A stretch of 51,322 bases of DNA from Spirochaetes bacterium GWB1_27_13. GTDB lineage: Bacteria; Spirochaetota; GWE2-31-10; MWDO01. Within the stretch, counting starts at the first letter, position 1; each line of letters opens with the position of its first letter. Below the pieces are notes generated by a model, which ran no database searches, was not told the origin of the DNA, and saw only the letters and a list, made by a program, of their open reading frames with translations. Location: the NCBI GenBank assembly GCA_001829125.1, contig MIAN01000222.1:1-51322 (forward strand), given 5' to 3'. This document shows positions 16,754 to 25,941 of the stretch, in pieces. A program made the position numbers and the translations under genes.

Positions 16754-18040
16754 ATGAATGACAATTTTTTTATTTCTACTTTTGGCTGTAAACTAAATAT
16801 TTATGAATCAGAATCCATTTCTTATATTCTCAAAGAGAATGGTTTTATCCATACAGATAAACCAGAGGCTTCTGATATAATAATAATAAATAGTTGTACA
16901 GTTACAACAAAAGCAGACGCTAAATGTAGAAATTCTATAAGAAAATTAAAAAAAGAAAATCCAAATGCAATAACTATTCTTTGTGGTTGCCTTGTTAATA
17001 CTGATATTAATGAACTTGTTAAAATGGAAGAAGTTGATATTTTTATCGAAAATAAAGATAAAGATAAAATTTTAGATGCTATAAATCTATTCAAAAAAAC
17101 AAATATAAAGCCATTAATTTATAAAGCTCAAAATGATGGAAGTTTTAATTTTAAAACATATAATATGGCTAATCATTCAAGGGCATTCATAAAAATTCAA
17201 GATGGATGTGATAATTATTGTTCTTATTGTAAAATACCTTATGCAAGAGGAAAAAGTAGAAGTAGAGATTTGGATAGTATTCTTTTTGAAATTGAAAATA
17301 TTATCACTAATAATTTTAATGAAATAGTTTTAACAGGCATAAATATTGGTAGCTTTATGTATAACAATATAGATTTTGCTAAATTACTTGATATTTTGAC
17401 CCAAAAATTTACTGATACAAGATTTAGGATTAGCTCAATAGAACCAGATTTTATTACTGATCAATTTATCAATGTGTTTTCAAAAAAAAATATCTGTTCT
17501 CATATTCATATACCACTTCAAAGCGGAAGTGATAAAATATTGAAGCTTATGAATAGGAAATATAATTTAGAACAATTTTATGATAAAATTGAAAAACTAA
17601 AGAAAATAAAAGATAATCCATTTTTATCATCTGATTTGATATTAGGTTTCCCAAGTGAATCTAATGCGAACTTTGAAGAGACTATAGATTTTATCAATAA
17701 AGTTAATTTTTCGTTTATTCATTTGTTTGGGTATTCTCCACGAAAAGGAACAAAAGCCTATGATATGCCAGAAAAAGTCCCAGAACGAATTAGAGACGAA
17801 AGAATAACTCAATTAAAAACGATTGTTGAAAATCTAAATTTAAATTATAGAAAACAATTTGTAAATAAAACTTTAGAAACCATAATAGAAAAAAAACACC
17901 ACAACTATTACACAGGCAAAACTGATAATTACATTGATCTAAAAATATTCTCACAAGAAAATTTAATTTCAAAGAAAAAATACAATGTTTTATTTAAAAA
18001 TATCGAAGGAAATACGAATATTGGTATAACACAAATTTAG
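16754..18040 (+). CDS. mtaB: tRNA t6A37 methylthiotransferase MtaB
   Basis: This radical-SAM methylthiotransferase converts t6A37 to ms2t6A in tRNAs reading ANN codons. The N-terminal UPF0004 domain has three cluster Cys: FGCKLNIYES (C11), INSCTVTTKAD and CGCLVN. The radical-SAM CxxxCxxC is DGCDNYCSYCKIPYARG (about residues 150-166). ELTGIN-like VLTGINIGSF, HIPLQSGSDKILKLMNR and DLILGFPSE complete the core, with a TRAM-like tail. GCKLNxYES favours MtaB over MiaB or RimO. At 428 aa it is full length. It starts 7 bp after the TPR gene and ends before a strong bidirectional terminator. Confidence 0.92.
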   Translation: MNDNFFISTFGCKLNIYESESISYILKENGFIHTDKPEASDIIIINSCTVTTKADAKCRNSIRKLKKENPNAITILCGCLVNTDINELVKMEEVDIFIENKDKDKILDAINLFKKTNIKPLIYKAQNDGSFNFKTYNMANHSRAFIKIQDGCDNYCSYCKIPYARGKSRSRDLDSILFEIENIITNNFNEIVLTGINIGSFMYNNIDFAKLLDILTQKFTDTRFRISSIEPDFITDQFINVFSKKNICSHIHIPLQSGSDKILKLMNRKYNLEQFYDKIEKLKKIKDNPFLSSDLILGFPSESNANFEETIDFINKVNFSFIHLFGYSPRKGTKAYDMPEKVPERIRDERITQLKTIVENLNLNYRKQFVNKTLETIIEKKHHNYYTGKTDNYIDLKIFSQENLISKKKYNVLFKNIEGNTNIGITQI

Positions 18041-18268
18041 CCTATGATATGTTGTTCTATCCAACGCAACTTCCCCCCTAAAATTTATAACAAAACAATA
18101 TTTATTTTGTTTATATAAAAAGAGTTATAGAATTTAATTGTTAAAATGTATCGTAACTACAAATATGGGTTTAGTTTAATTTCAAGATTTTTTAAAATAT
18201 TTTCTTGGTCTTTTGATAATTGTTGAGGGATTGTTTTTATACTTTGTAAAATATGAAACACTTAGGCA

Positions 18269-18320
18269 TAATTGAGGATGATTTTTTATAAATTACTGAT
18301 TAAAAAATCATCCTCAATTA
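18269..18320. terminator. bidirectional terminator between mtaB and rfbH
   Basis: A perfect 20-bp stem, 18269-18288 (TAATTGAGGATGATTTTTTA) against 18301-18320, has a 12-nt loop. It sits between two convergent genes and abuts the stop of rfbH. A/T runs in both arms allow it to work for both transcripts. The rest of 18041-18268 shows nothing recognisable. Confidence 0.85.
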
Positions 18321-19904
18321 TTAAATTCTATCAAAAAAATTACTAAATTGGCTTATTATATATTCTATTTGGATAAATTTGAGTCCATGCCATAAGCCTA
18401 TCCAAAAACTATTATTCATCACAAAATCGGTATTTGGCAATTCTTTAAAATTGTCTTCATTTAATTGAGAAGATAGTAAAATATTAGAATTTTTAATTTT
18501 TAATTTTACATCGTTATTTATAAATAATGGATGCCTCAAAATATTGCCAGCAAAAATAGGGCGTGTACCAATCCCTGATTTTTCAAGATAATTAACTAAA
18601 TCATTTTTGGTGAAAAAATCATTAGGAATAACCGTAATCGGAAAGCCAAACCATGATGGATTACTTTGTTCTTCTTTATGTGGAAGGGTTAAATATTTGT
18701 GAAAATTCTTTAAACTTTCGTAAATTAGGTTAAAATTTAATTTTCTTTTTTTTGTGTTAAAATTTATTCTTTTTAACTGAGAATATCCTAAAGCTGCCTG
18801 CCAGTCAGTCATTTTAAAATTATATCCAAAATCACTATAAATATATTTATGATCAAAACCTTTAGGTAAACTTCCATATTGTAACGAAAATCTTTTGCCA
18901 CAAGAATTATCAACTGCTGGTTTACAAGTACAATCTCTTCCCCAATCTCTTAAAGAATGTAAAATTTTATTTACAATTGGATTATTAGTTAAAACTGCCC
19001 CACCTTCGCCACTCGTTATGTGATGTGCTGGATAAAAACTCAAAGTAGAAATATCGCCAAAACTACCAGTTAATTTACCATCATACATAGACCCCAATGA
19101 ATCGCAATTATCCTCTATAAGCCAAAGATTGTATTTTTTGCAGATTTGTTTAATTTTATTTAAATTAAATGGATTACCAAGTGTATGGGCAATAAAAATA
19201 GCTTTTGTTTTAGAATTTATAAAATTTTCAATTTGTTCGACTTCAATATTGTATGTTTCTTTGTTTATATCGATAAATACAGGTATTAAATTATTTTGAA
19301 TAATTGGTGCAACAGTGGTTGGAAAGCAAGTTGCAACTGTGAGAACTTCGTCAAAATCATTTAATTTTTTATCACCAAGTAAGTTTGATTTTAAGGCTGT
19401 GATTGCCAATAAGTTAGCAGAAGACCCAGAATTAACTGCCAAAGCAAAATTTAAATTAAAATATTTACAAAGATTTTGCTCAAATTTAATATTAAATTTA
19501 CCACCTGTTAAATTCATATTTAGGCTTGCTTCAATCATTGTATTTAAGTCTTTTTGAGTAATCACTTTACCCGATGGTGGAATGTATTTATTTTGTGAAT
19601 CTTTTTTAACAAGATTAAAATAAGTTTTTGAGTTATATTTTATACTAAATTTTATAATCTTTTTTAAACTCTGGTATTTTAAAGAGCCAATTTCTTTTAA
19701 TTTAGAATCTTTTTTTATTTCTAAAATTTCTTCAAAACAAACAAAATATTTATTTTTTAATTTATTTTCAATAAAATCAGTTTGTTTTAACATTAATCTA
19801 TTTTTGTTTTTATTTTTTGATAATTTTAAAAATCTTGCCTTTTTGCCATAAGTTTCTATGATTAAGATTGGATTTTTTTTTAAATATATTTTTCCTACTT
19901 CCAT
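18321..19904 (-). CDS. rfbH: CDP-4-dehydro-6-deoxyglucose 3-dehydrase (RfbH-type) with extra N-terminal domain
   Basis: This is an iron-sulfur, PMP-dependent sugar 3-dehydrase of the DegT/DnrJ/EryC1 fold, acting after RfbG to make 3,6-dideoxy-hexose precursors. Residues about 115-527 form the family core: YIPPSGKVI, ALAVNSGSSANLLAITALKS, and FYPAHHITSGEGGAV, in which His replaces the aminotransferase Lys (the E1 hallmark). The [2Fe-2S] Cys set lies in DWGRDCTCKPAVDNSCGKRF. The first 95 or so residues are extra. VGKIYLKKNPILIIETYGKK and YFVCFEEILEIKKDSKLKEI-GSLKYQSL resemble a PemK/MazF SH3-like barrel. AAGGA precedes ATG 19904. Confidence 0.9.
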   Translation of the reverse strand: MEVGKIYLKKNPILIIETYGKKARFLKLSKNKNKNRLMLKQTDFIENKLKNKYFVCFEEILEIKKDSKLKEIGSLKYQSLKKIIKFSIKYNSKTYFNLVKKDSQNKYIPPSGKVITQKDLNTMIEASLNMNLTGGKFNIKFEQNLCKYFNLNFALAVNSGSSANLLAITALKSNLLGDKKLNDFDEVLTVATCFPTTVAPIIQNNLIPVFIDINKETYNIEVEQIENFINSKTKAIFIAHTLGNPFNLNKIKQICKKYNLWLIEDNCDSLGSMYDGKLTGSFGDISTLSFYPAHHITSGEGGAVLTNNPIVNKILHSLRDWGRDCTCKPAVDNSCGKRFSLQYGSLPKGFDHKYIYSDFGYNFKMTDWQAALGYSQLKRINFNTKKRKLNFNLIYESLKNFHKYLTLPHKEEQSNPSWFGFPITVIPNDFFTKNDLVNYLEKSGIGTRPIFAGNILRHPLFINNDVKLKIKNSNILLSSQLNEDNFKELPNTDFVMNNSFWIGLWHGLKFIQIEYIISQFSNFFDRI

Positions 19905-19984
19905 TTGGAATCCTTGGAATAATTTTATCTATTTTGATTATTGCTATCTTTTTTTGAGAATAAAATTTGTTATAATTATAATTT

Positions 19985-21094
19985 CTAATTTTCTATAATT
20001 TTTTTTATAAATTTAAATTTTGATGCTTTTTTTATATATTCTTTTAGTTGAATTTCTGTAAAATTATAAATATCATTCTTATTTTCATAAAATTTTTTAT
20101 ACCAATTAATAGTTTGCTGTAAACCTTCTTTATAAGAATACATCGGTTTCCATTTTAATCTTTTGAAAGCTTTTTTACTATCAATTTTTAGTGTTTGTGT
20201 TTCATAAACTTCACTTTTTACTGTGGAATATTCTCCTTCACCCCAAAAACTAATAATATTTTTAACAATTTGTTTTACTTTTATTGATTTATTATCATAA
20301 GAACCAAAATTCCAACATTTTGCAAACTCTTTATTTTTGTTTAACAAAAGATAACCAAGCCATATATATCCAAAAAGAGAATCTAACACAAATAAATAAG
20401 GTCTTTTTGAGTCTGGATGTCTAATTGGTATCGTTTTTTTTTCTACCAAACACTTTATGCAGTCAGGGATAAGTCTATTACTCGCCCAATCTCCTCCACC
20501 AAAAACATTAACTGATCTTGCTGTGGCGAGTAATGTATTATGAGATTTTTGATAATCATTAATATTAAAAAAAGAATGCCTATAACTATCAACAATAATT
20601 TCTACTGCACTTTTGCTGGCACTATAAGGCTCTAATCCACCAAGACAGTCGTTTTCCTTATATTTGTGATTTTGTTTTTTTATTTTGTAACACTTGTCAC
20701 TCGTAATAACAACTAAACTTTTAACACAATTTGCCTCTTTTATTGCCTCCAAAAGATTTATAGTGCCATTGATATTTGTTTCAAAAGTATAACTTGGATT
20801 TTTATAACTTTCAATAACAAGAGATTGAGAAGCAAGATGAAAAATGACTTCTGGTTTATGAGTATTTATTATATTTTGAATATTCTGTTTTTCTCTAATA
20901 TCACCATAAATAACTTCAATCCGTTTTTGTAAATCAAGTATCTCAAATAATGATGGATTGGTAGAAGGTTTTAACCCAAACCCAACAATCTCTGCACCAA
21001 GTTTTTGTAAAATAAAAGCAAGATAACTGCCTTTAAAACCAGTAACACCAGTAATTAAAATTTTTTTATCTTTGTAGTTTGTGTTAAAAAACAT
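19985..21094 (-). CDS. rfbG: CDP-glucose 4,6-dehydratase
   Basis: This SDR-fold NAD enzyme converts CDP-glucose to CDP-4-dehydro-6-deoxyglucose. ILITGVTGFKGSYLAFIL is the Rossmann glycine motif. FHLASQSLVIESYKNPSYTF, VVITSDKCY and the catalytic YxxxK in LEPYSASKSAVE follow. ARSVNVFGGGDWASNRLIPD is the CDP-glucose dehydratase signature. At 369 aa it is normal. It lies 14 bp after the lipoprotein gene and 80 bp before rfbH, which catalyses the next step. rfbF (glucose-1-phosphate cytidylyltransferase) is not in the window. No clear ribosome binding site is seen before ATG 21094. Confidence 0.92.
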   Translation of the reverse strand: MFFNTNYKDKKILITGVTGFKGSYLAFILQKLGAEIVGFGLKPSTNPSLFEILDLQKRIEVIYGDIREKQNIQNIINTHKPEVIFHLASQSLVIESYKNPSYTFETNINGTINLLEAIKEANCVKSLVVITSDKCYKIKKQNHKYKENDCLGGLEPYSASKSAVEIIVDSYRHSFFNINDYQKSHNTLLATARSVNVFGGGDWASNRLIPDCIKCLVEKKTIPIRHPDSKRPYLFVLDSLFGYIWLGYLLLNKNKEFAKCWNFGSYDNKSIKVKQIVKNIISFWGEGEYSTVKSEVYETQTLKIDSKKAFKRLKWKPMYSYKEGLQQTINWYKKFYENKNDIYNFTEIQLKEYIKKASKFKFIKKIIEN

Positions 21095-21107
21095 TTTATA
21101 GTTTTTA

Positions 21108-21998
21108 TTAATTTAATATGAATCCATCAGGATTATTATTTCCTGAACTCTTGCTGTTTACTTTAAATAATACTTCAAATGTTCGTGAATTATCTGATCG
21201 TTGTAAAATATTGGATTTCGCACCATCAAAATTAAAACCCCTAGCGACAATATAGAAATAAACCTTATAAATTAAATAATCACCATCTGTTGATTCTTCC
21301 TTAACTCCAAGATAATCATAATAATCTTTGTCATAAAAACCTAAAAAATTATTCTCTGGCTTTCCAAATTCAAATGCAGAATTTTCTATTTGTATAGTTT
21401 TACCATTATAATCAGTATATTGTGGATATATTTCTCCCAAAAAAACATATTCATCTTTTATATAAGGATTATTTTGTGTTACATCAGAAGTTTGTGGTCT
21501 AGAAATGTCATCCTTTCTAGCAAAATTGAATCTTACATTATTAGCGTTACCTTCTTTTAAAATTTCATCTATCATCTTATTCGTTAATGGAAAAGTTACT
21601 ATCGATTGGTAAAAAGTATTAATATAGTTATAAAATAAATCTGTACTATCACGATAAGGATATTTATCTTTACTTTTATCAGCAGTTAAATCAGCAGCAT
21701 CAACTTTAGGAAATGGAAGTAACTTTTTATTTATTGAAGTATCTGGCTTTCTTACATTTGCAATTTTATGTTGATTATTATTAGAAAAATAGTAATAAAC
21801 ATCGTATCCAACAAAAATATAATCACTTCCAGATATATTTTTCTCTTGATTGTAACCATAAAATTTTACAGAAATATCTTGACTTCCATTATCATCAACA
21901 TATATACCATCAGGTGCTTGATAATATTGTGAATTTTCAATACCACAGGCAAAAAATAATAATGATAACAAAGTAATAAAAAAAATTAAATTTTTCAT
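21108..21998 (-). CDS. hypothetical lipoprotein
   Basis: A lipobox signal (MKNLIFFITLLSLLFFACG, Cys18) is followed by about 278 aa with many Tyr, Asp and Asn residues and no family I recognise. The pattern (DGIYVDDNGSQDISVKFYGY, VGYDVYYYFSNN, YFYIVARGFNFDGAKSN, ends FEVLFKVNSKS) suggests beta-strand domains of the fibronectin type III kind. Its ATG overlaps the cyclase stop by four bases (21995-21998), and GGAG lies 9 nt upstream inside the cyclase gene, so the two are translationally coupled. A surface partner of the cyclase's CHASE2 sensor is possible but unproven. Confidence 0.75.
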   Translation of the reverse strand: MKNLIFFITLLSLLFFACGIENSQYYQAPDGIYVDDNGSQDISVKFYGYNQEKNISGSDYIFVGYDVYYYFSNNNQHKIANVRKPDTSINKKLLPFPKVDAADLTADKSKDKYPYRDSTDLFYNYINTFYQSIVTFPLTNKMIDEILKEGNANNVRFNFARKDDISRPQTSDVTQNNPYIKDEYVFLGEIYPQYTDYNGKTIQIENSAFEFGKPENNFLGFYDKDYYDYLGVKEESTDGDYLIYKVYFYIVARGFNFDGAKSNILQRSDNSRTFEVLFKVNSKSSGNNNPDGFILN

Positions 21999-24712
21999 AT
22001 TTTATTCTCCAAGAATTCTAATTCAAATTTTTCACATATCAATTCATAAATTTTAATAGGTTTATTTTTTCCCTTAACCCTAATAAAATCTAATTCTCTA
22101 AAAACAAATTTATCTTTTACTTGCTGATATGTATATTCACTAACAATAATATTAGTACCATAATATTTATTTGTACTTTCAAGTCTTGAGCCAAGATTTA
22201 CATTATCACCCATTATTGTATAATTCATTCTTCCAGGAGAACCCATATTAGCAGCAGTCATAACTCCCGAATTAATACCAATACCAATATTAATTCTTTT
22301 AATTTCTGATAATTCTTTGTTAAGTTCTTCAAGTTTAGCCATTTGTTGTAAGGCTGCTCTGCAAGTAAGCTCCGCATGATTTTTTATTGTCTTTGGTGCT
22401 CCCCAAAAACACATAATTCCATCTCCCATATATTTATCAAGTGTCCCATTATTATTTATAATAATATCAGTCATAGAAGTCAAGTATTTATTCAAAAAAT
22501 TTACAAGTTCTTGTGATGTCAACATTTCACCAAGTCCAGTAAAACCTCTTATATCAGAAAATAAAACCGTTATGTCCATATCAACGCCGCCAAGTTCTGG
22601 CGGATTTTTTAGTAATTCTTCAACAACTGATGGATGTACATATTTTGAGAATATATTTTTAATTTGTTTTTTCTGTCTTTCTTCTGTAAAAATTCTATAA
22701 ACAACTGTACTTGTAACAGAAAATATAGCAATTATTAAAACCTTTACAGTTTCTAATACAATGTTGAAATTTATAAACAAAACACAAACTAAAATAAAAT
22801 ATAAAACTACAAAAGAAATAGCAAAAAAGTAAGATTTTATTATATCTTTATAAGAACAAATTAAAGTAAGTATAAAAGAAACCAAAAGTAGTATAAAAAA
22901 ATAAAAAAAATTTGGCAAATATTTAATATAATTATTCATAATTGCTGTATTTATTGTATTTGCAATAACTTCTATCCCAAACATCGTTTTAAAAGGAGTC
23001 TGATATAAATCATCTGCCATTCCGTTAGAAAAAGCCCCAACTAAACATATTTTGTTTTTTATTAGAATATTTTTACCAGAAATAAAATCAGCATAACTAT
23101 AAGCATCAAAAGTAGTTGGTGCATTTCTTTGAGTTGTAGAAGCCCCTCCTAAAAAATTTATCTCAATAAAACCAGCATCATCAATTGGTATTGAAAGATA
23201 ATCTTTATTACCCAAAAATTTTGGTTTTTCTAAAACATCTTTATCAGAATTATAAACTTGTGGATTGTAAAGCCTAACTTCTTTTCCAAAAATAATTTCA
23301 ATATTATTTTTATCAGTATGAAAATATCTCGAAATCAAAACCAAAGGTGCTGACTGTAAAAATTTTTGATTTACATTTTTAAGAGTATCAAAATAAATAT
23401 CTGTCTTATAATAGATAAAATCGTAAAGACTTAATTTTTCAATTTTGTTATTTACAGTCTTTTCTGATACTCTTTCAAGTTTAATACAGTTTTTATAGAG
23501 ATTTTTAAAAAAATAAGATTCTTTTTTATATTTTTCTTCTATTTTAGAATAATTATCTAATTCGTTTGATAAATCTTCTAAAAACTCGTCAATATCTTTT
23601 AAATTTTCTTTTTGATTAAAAATAGAATAAATTTGTTTTTTTAAATCCTCTGGAAGAATACTATTCTTTAGATGATTATTTATTTGTAAAATAATTTTTT
23701 GATTTTCTTTTTCATAATTACTTCTAAATTTTTCTAATTCGAGTATAAAATCGTTTGAAATTTTGTCCATTCTTGATTTAATTGTATCAATATCATTACG
23801 TGTGAATGTTTTTCTCTTTATAAAATCGATTTTATCCTGATCAAATATTTTTGTTTCATTTTCTACTAATTTATATGTATTATTAGAATATTTTTGAATC
23901 TTATAATTTATCAACAATAAATTATCAGCGTAATCTCCTTCTTTTAAATCCAAAAAATTTAAATATTTTTTATCAACATATTTAATAATTAAAGGAAATT
24001 TTCTTACTATTTTGTCATTATCTTCAACTGTATTTGCCACTCCAATATCATTTATACTATCCAAATAAGGAATTAATGGAATAGTAAAACTATCAAATGT
24101 TAAGGCTTTATTGCTAACCCCAAAAATATTTTTTAATTCACCAAATTTTTTTATTTGAAACTCAATCCTTTGTTTAAAATCATTTTCTTCATCCATATTA
24201 TCAGATTTATTTTTACCAATACAATCAAACACAATTTTTTGGTTCTTTTTGAGAGATTCTATAAATAAAAAATCATCCTCTGGACTTGCAATGTCTGGTT
24301 CAACAAAAAACACATCAAAAAAAAGCGTATTTTCTCTATATTTAGAATTTGTAAAATAATCTACAATTTTTGAGTGAATATTCCTTTTAAATGGCCACTT
24401 TCCTATCATATTTAGACTTTTTTCGTCTATACCAATTATAATTATATCATTTGATACATTTTTTGAGAGATTTCTTTGAGTATAATTAAAAAAATAAGAA
24501 GTTTTTTTAAACTCTGCTTTCATACGCATAAGTAAATCTAATGTTTTTTTCTCAAGAGAAGTCAAAAAATTATATTCTATATTTTTTTCTTTTATAGAAA
24601 AATTAATAAAAAAATTTAACATAAAATTAATAAAAATCACATAAAACAAAAAAACACCAAGAGAAATTATTATAATATTGAATTTTTTTAGTATATTTTT
24701 AATACTTTGCAT
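21995..24712 (-). CDS. CHASE2-domain class III adenylate cyclase
   Basis: This is a membrane sensor that makes cyclic AMP. TM1 (about residues 13-36) is followed by a long periplasmic CHASE2 region (about 65-590; NDIIIIGIDEKSLNMIGKWP, DVFFVEPDIASPEDD, and the end KNKICLVGAFSNGMADDLYQ). Three clustered TM helices (about 600-680) and the cyclase domain (about 705-890) come next. Metal Asp residues lie in VLFSDIRGFTGLG and KYMGDGIMCFWG. The transition-state Asn/Arg lie in MGDNVNLGSRLES. Lys in LDKYMGD favours ATP over GTP. The CHASE2 region carries a charged coiled-coil insert (about 285-400). GGTGATAG precedes ATG 24712. It heads the operon with the lipoprotein, rfbG and rfbH. Confidence 0.92.
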   Translation of the reverse strand: MQSIKNILKKFNIIIISLGVFLFYVIFINFMLNFFINFSIKEKNIEYNFLTSLEKKTLDLLMRMKAEFKKTSYFFNYTQRNLSKNVSNDIIIIGIDEKSLNMIGKWPFKRNIHSKIVDYFTNSKYRENTLFFDVFFVEPDIASPEDDFLFIESLKKNQKIVFDCIGKNKSDNMDEENDFKQRIEFQIKKFGELKNIFGVSNKALTFDSFTIPLIPYLDSINDIGVANTVEDNDKIVRKFPLIIKYVDKKYLNFLDLKEGDYADNLLLINYKIQKYSNNTYKLVENETKIFDQDKIDFIKRKTFTRNDIDTIKSRMDKISNDFILELEKFRSNYEKENQKIILQINNHLKNSILPEDLKKQIYSIFNQKENLKDIDEFLEDLSNELDNYSKIEEKYKKESYFFKNLYKNCIKLERVSEKTVNNKIEKLSLYDFIYYKTDIYFDTLKNVNQKFLQSAPLVLISRYFHTDKNNIEIIFGKEVRLYNPQVYNSDKDVLEKPKFLGNKDYLSIPIDDAGFIEINFLGGASTTQRNAPTTFDAYSYADFISGKNILIKNKICLVGAFSNGMADDLYQTPFKTMFGIEVIANTINTAIMNNYIKYLPNFFYFFILLLVSFILTLICSYKDIIKSYFFAISFVVLYFILVCVLFINFNIVLETVKVLIIAIFSVTSTVVYRIFTEERQKKQIKNIFSKYVHPSVVEELLKNPPELGGVDMDITVLFSDIRGFTGLGEMLTSQELVNFLNKYLTSMTDIIINNNGTLDKYMGDGIMCFWGAPKTIKNHAELTCRAALQQMAKLEELNKELSEIKRINIGIGINSGVMTAANMGSPGRMNYTIMGDNVNLGSRLESTNKYYGTNIIVSEYTYQQVKDKFVFRELDFIRVKGKNKPIKIYELICEKFELEFLENKI

Positions 24713-24885
24713 TCTATCACCTAAAAACTAATATACATTCTATTTGAAAAAAATTCAAGAAGTTTTTAGTATATAAAATACAAATCATAATAGTATAAAA
24801 AATTTCATTTTAATTTGTAATTATCTTTTTAATTAAGAATATTTTTGAATTTTATTAATTTCTCCAAATACTTTTAAGTTTTATA

Positions 24886-24914
24886 TTGACTTTTGTTGAA
24901 AAGTAAAATATAAT
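24886..24914 (+). promoter_or_regulatory. strong sigma70 promoter for ilvE
   Basis: TTGACT (24886-24891), an exact 17-bp spacer and TATAAT (24909-24914). The start would be near 24921, giving a leader of about 128 nt before ATG 25049. The rest of the 24713-24885 stretch shows no feature apart from scattered TATA-rich words. Confidence 0.8.
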
Positions 24915-24927
24915 CCCATAAATTTAT

Positions 24928-25005
24928 CTACTTAGTAGGAATAAGGTTTATTCCGAAATATTTTTTTATCAATACATAAACAATAACAGAGGTAAGGTTT
25001 TACCT
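24928..25005 (+). promoter_or_regulatory. hairpin-rich 5' leader of ilvE
   Basis: Three small perfect hairpins lie in the leader: CTAC-TTA-GTAG (24928-24938), GGAATAA-GGT-TTATTCC (24938-24954) and AGGTAA-GGTT-TTACCT (24990-25005). The first two share a base and so compete. The last two present the same word TAAGGTTT (24942-24949 and 24993-25000) at the loop. No leader peptide ORF is visible. This may be a protein-binding or attenuation site. It matches no riboswitch I know. Confidence 0.45.
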
Positions 25006-25048
25006 AAAAACTTTTAAAATTACGAATATCAATACTTAGGAGAAATGA

Positions 25049-25933
25049 ATGGATAAAGAAAAATTAGTATATCTTGATGGAGAATATTTACCTCAATCAC
25101 AGGCAAAACTGTCTGTATATGACCATGGATTTTTATATGGCGATGGGGTTTTTGAAGGTATTCGTGCATATAATGGAAGGGTTTTAAAATTAAAAGAACA
25201 TATAGATAGATTGTATGCTTCTGCAAAAGCTATTTATCTTACAATACCTGTTTCTAAAGAAGAAATGTTTGAAATTGTATTGTCTTCTTTTAGGAAAAAC
25301 AATATAACAGATGGATATTGTAGATTAGTTGTTTCAAGAGGCGTTGGGGATCTTGGTTTAGACCCTAAAAAAAGTAAAAATCCAAGCATTATTTGTATAG
25401 CAAATAATATACAGTTATATCCAAAAGAAATGTATAATGTAGGTATTCCTATTGTAACTGCTTCACAAAGAAGAAATAAGGCAAATGCTATTGATCCACA
25501 AATAAAATCTCTAAACTACTTAAATAATATTTTAGCAAAAATTGAAGCGGGAAGGTGTGGAGTACAAGAAGCTGTAATGTTAAACGAAGATGGAATAGTA
25601 GCTGAATGTACAGGAGATAATATTTTTATAGTTAAAGACAATATAATTTATACACCGCCTATAAGCGTAGGTATATTAGAAGGTATCACAAGAAATATTT
25701 TTATAGATTTAGCGAAAAAGAATGGCATAGAAACTTATGAGAAAGAATTTACTTTGTTTAATTTATATAATGCAGACGAATGTTTCTTAACTGGTACAGG
25801 TGCAGAGGCTATGCCTGTTATAAAAGTAGATGAAAGAATTATAGGTACAGGTGAAGTTGGGGCTATTACAAAAAAATTGCTCGAACTTTTTCATAATCTT
25901 GTTAGAAATGAAGGTGAAGTTATTTTTAAATAG
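25049..25933 (+). CDS. ilvE: branched-chain amino acid aminotransferase
   Basis: This is a fold-type IV PLP transaminase, the last step of Ile/Val/Leu synthesis. YDHGFLYGDGVFEGIRAYNG (about residues 24-43) binds phosphate and substrate. The PLP lysine is in AIDPQIKSLNYLNNILAK. EAVMLNEDGIVAECTGDNIF and GTGAEAMPVIKVDER are family signatures. At 294 aa it is full length. AGGAGA precedes ATG 25049. It has its own strong promoter and a structured leader. D-amino-acid transaminase is the main alternative, but the EGIRAYNG motif and the ILEGITRN segment favour IlvE. Confidence 0.9.
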   Translation: MDKEKLVYLDGEYLPQSQAKLSVYDHGFLYGDGVFEGIRAYNGRVLKLKEHIDRLYASAKAIYLTIPVSKEEMFEIVLSSFRKNNITDGYCRLVVSRGVGDLGLDPKKSKNPSIICIANNIQLYPKEMYNVGIPIVTASQRRNKANAIDPQIKSLNYLNNILAKIEAGRCGVQEAVMLNEDGIVAECTGDNIFIVKDNIIYTPPISVGILEGITRNIFIDLAKKNGIETYEKEFTLFNLYNADECFLTGTGAEAMPVIKVDERIIGTGEVGAITKKLLELFHNLVRNEGEVIFK

Positions 25934-25941
25934 GAGATAAT

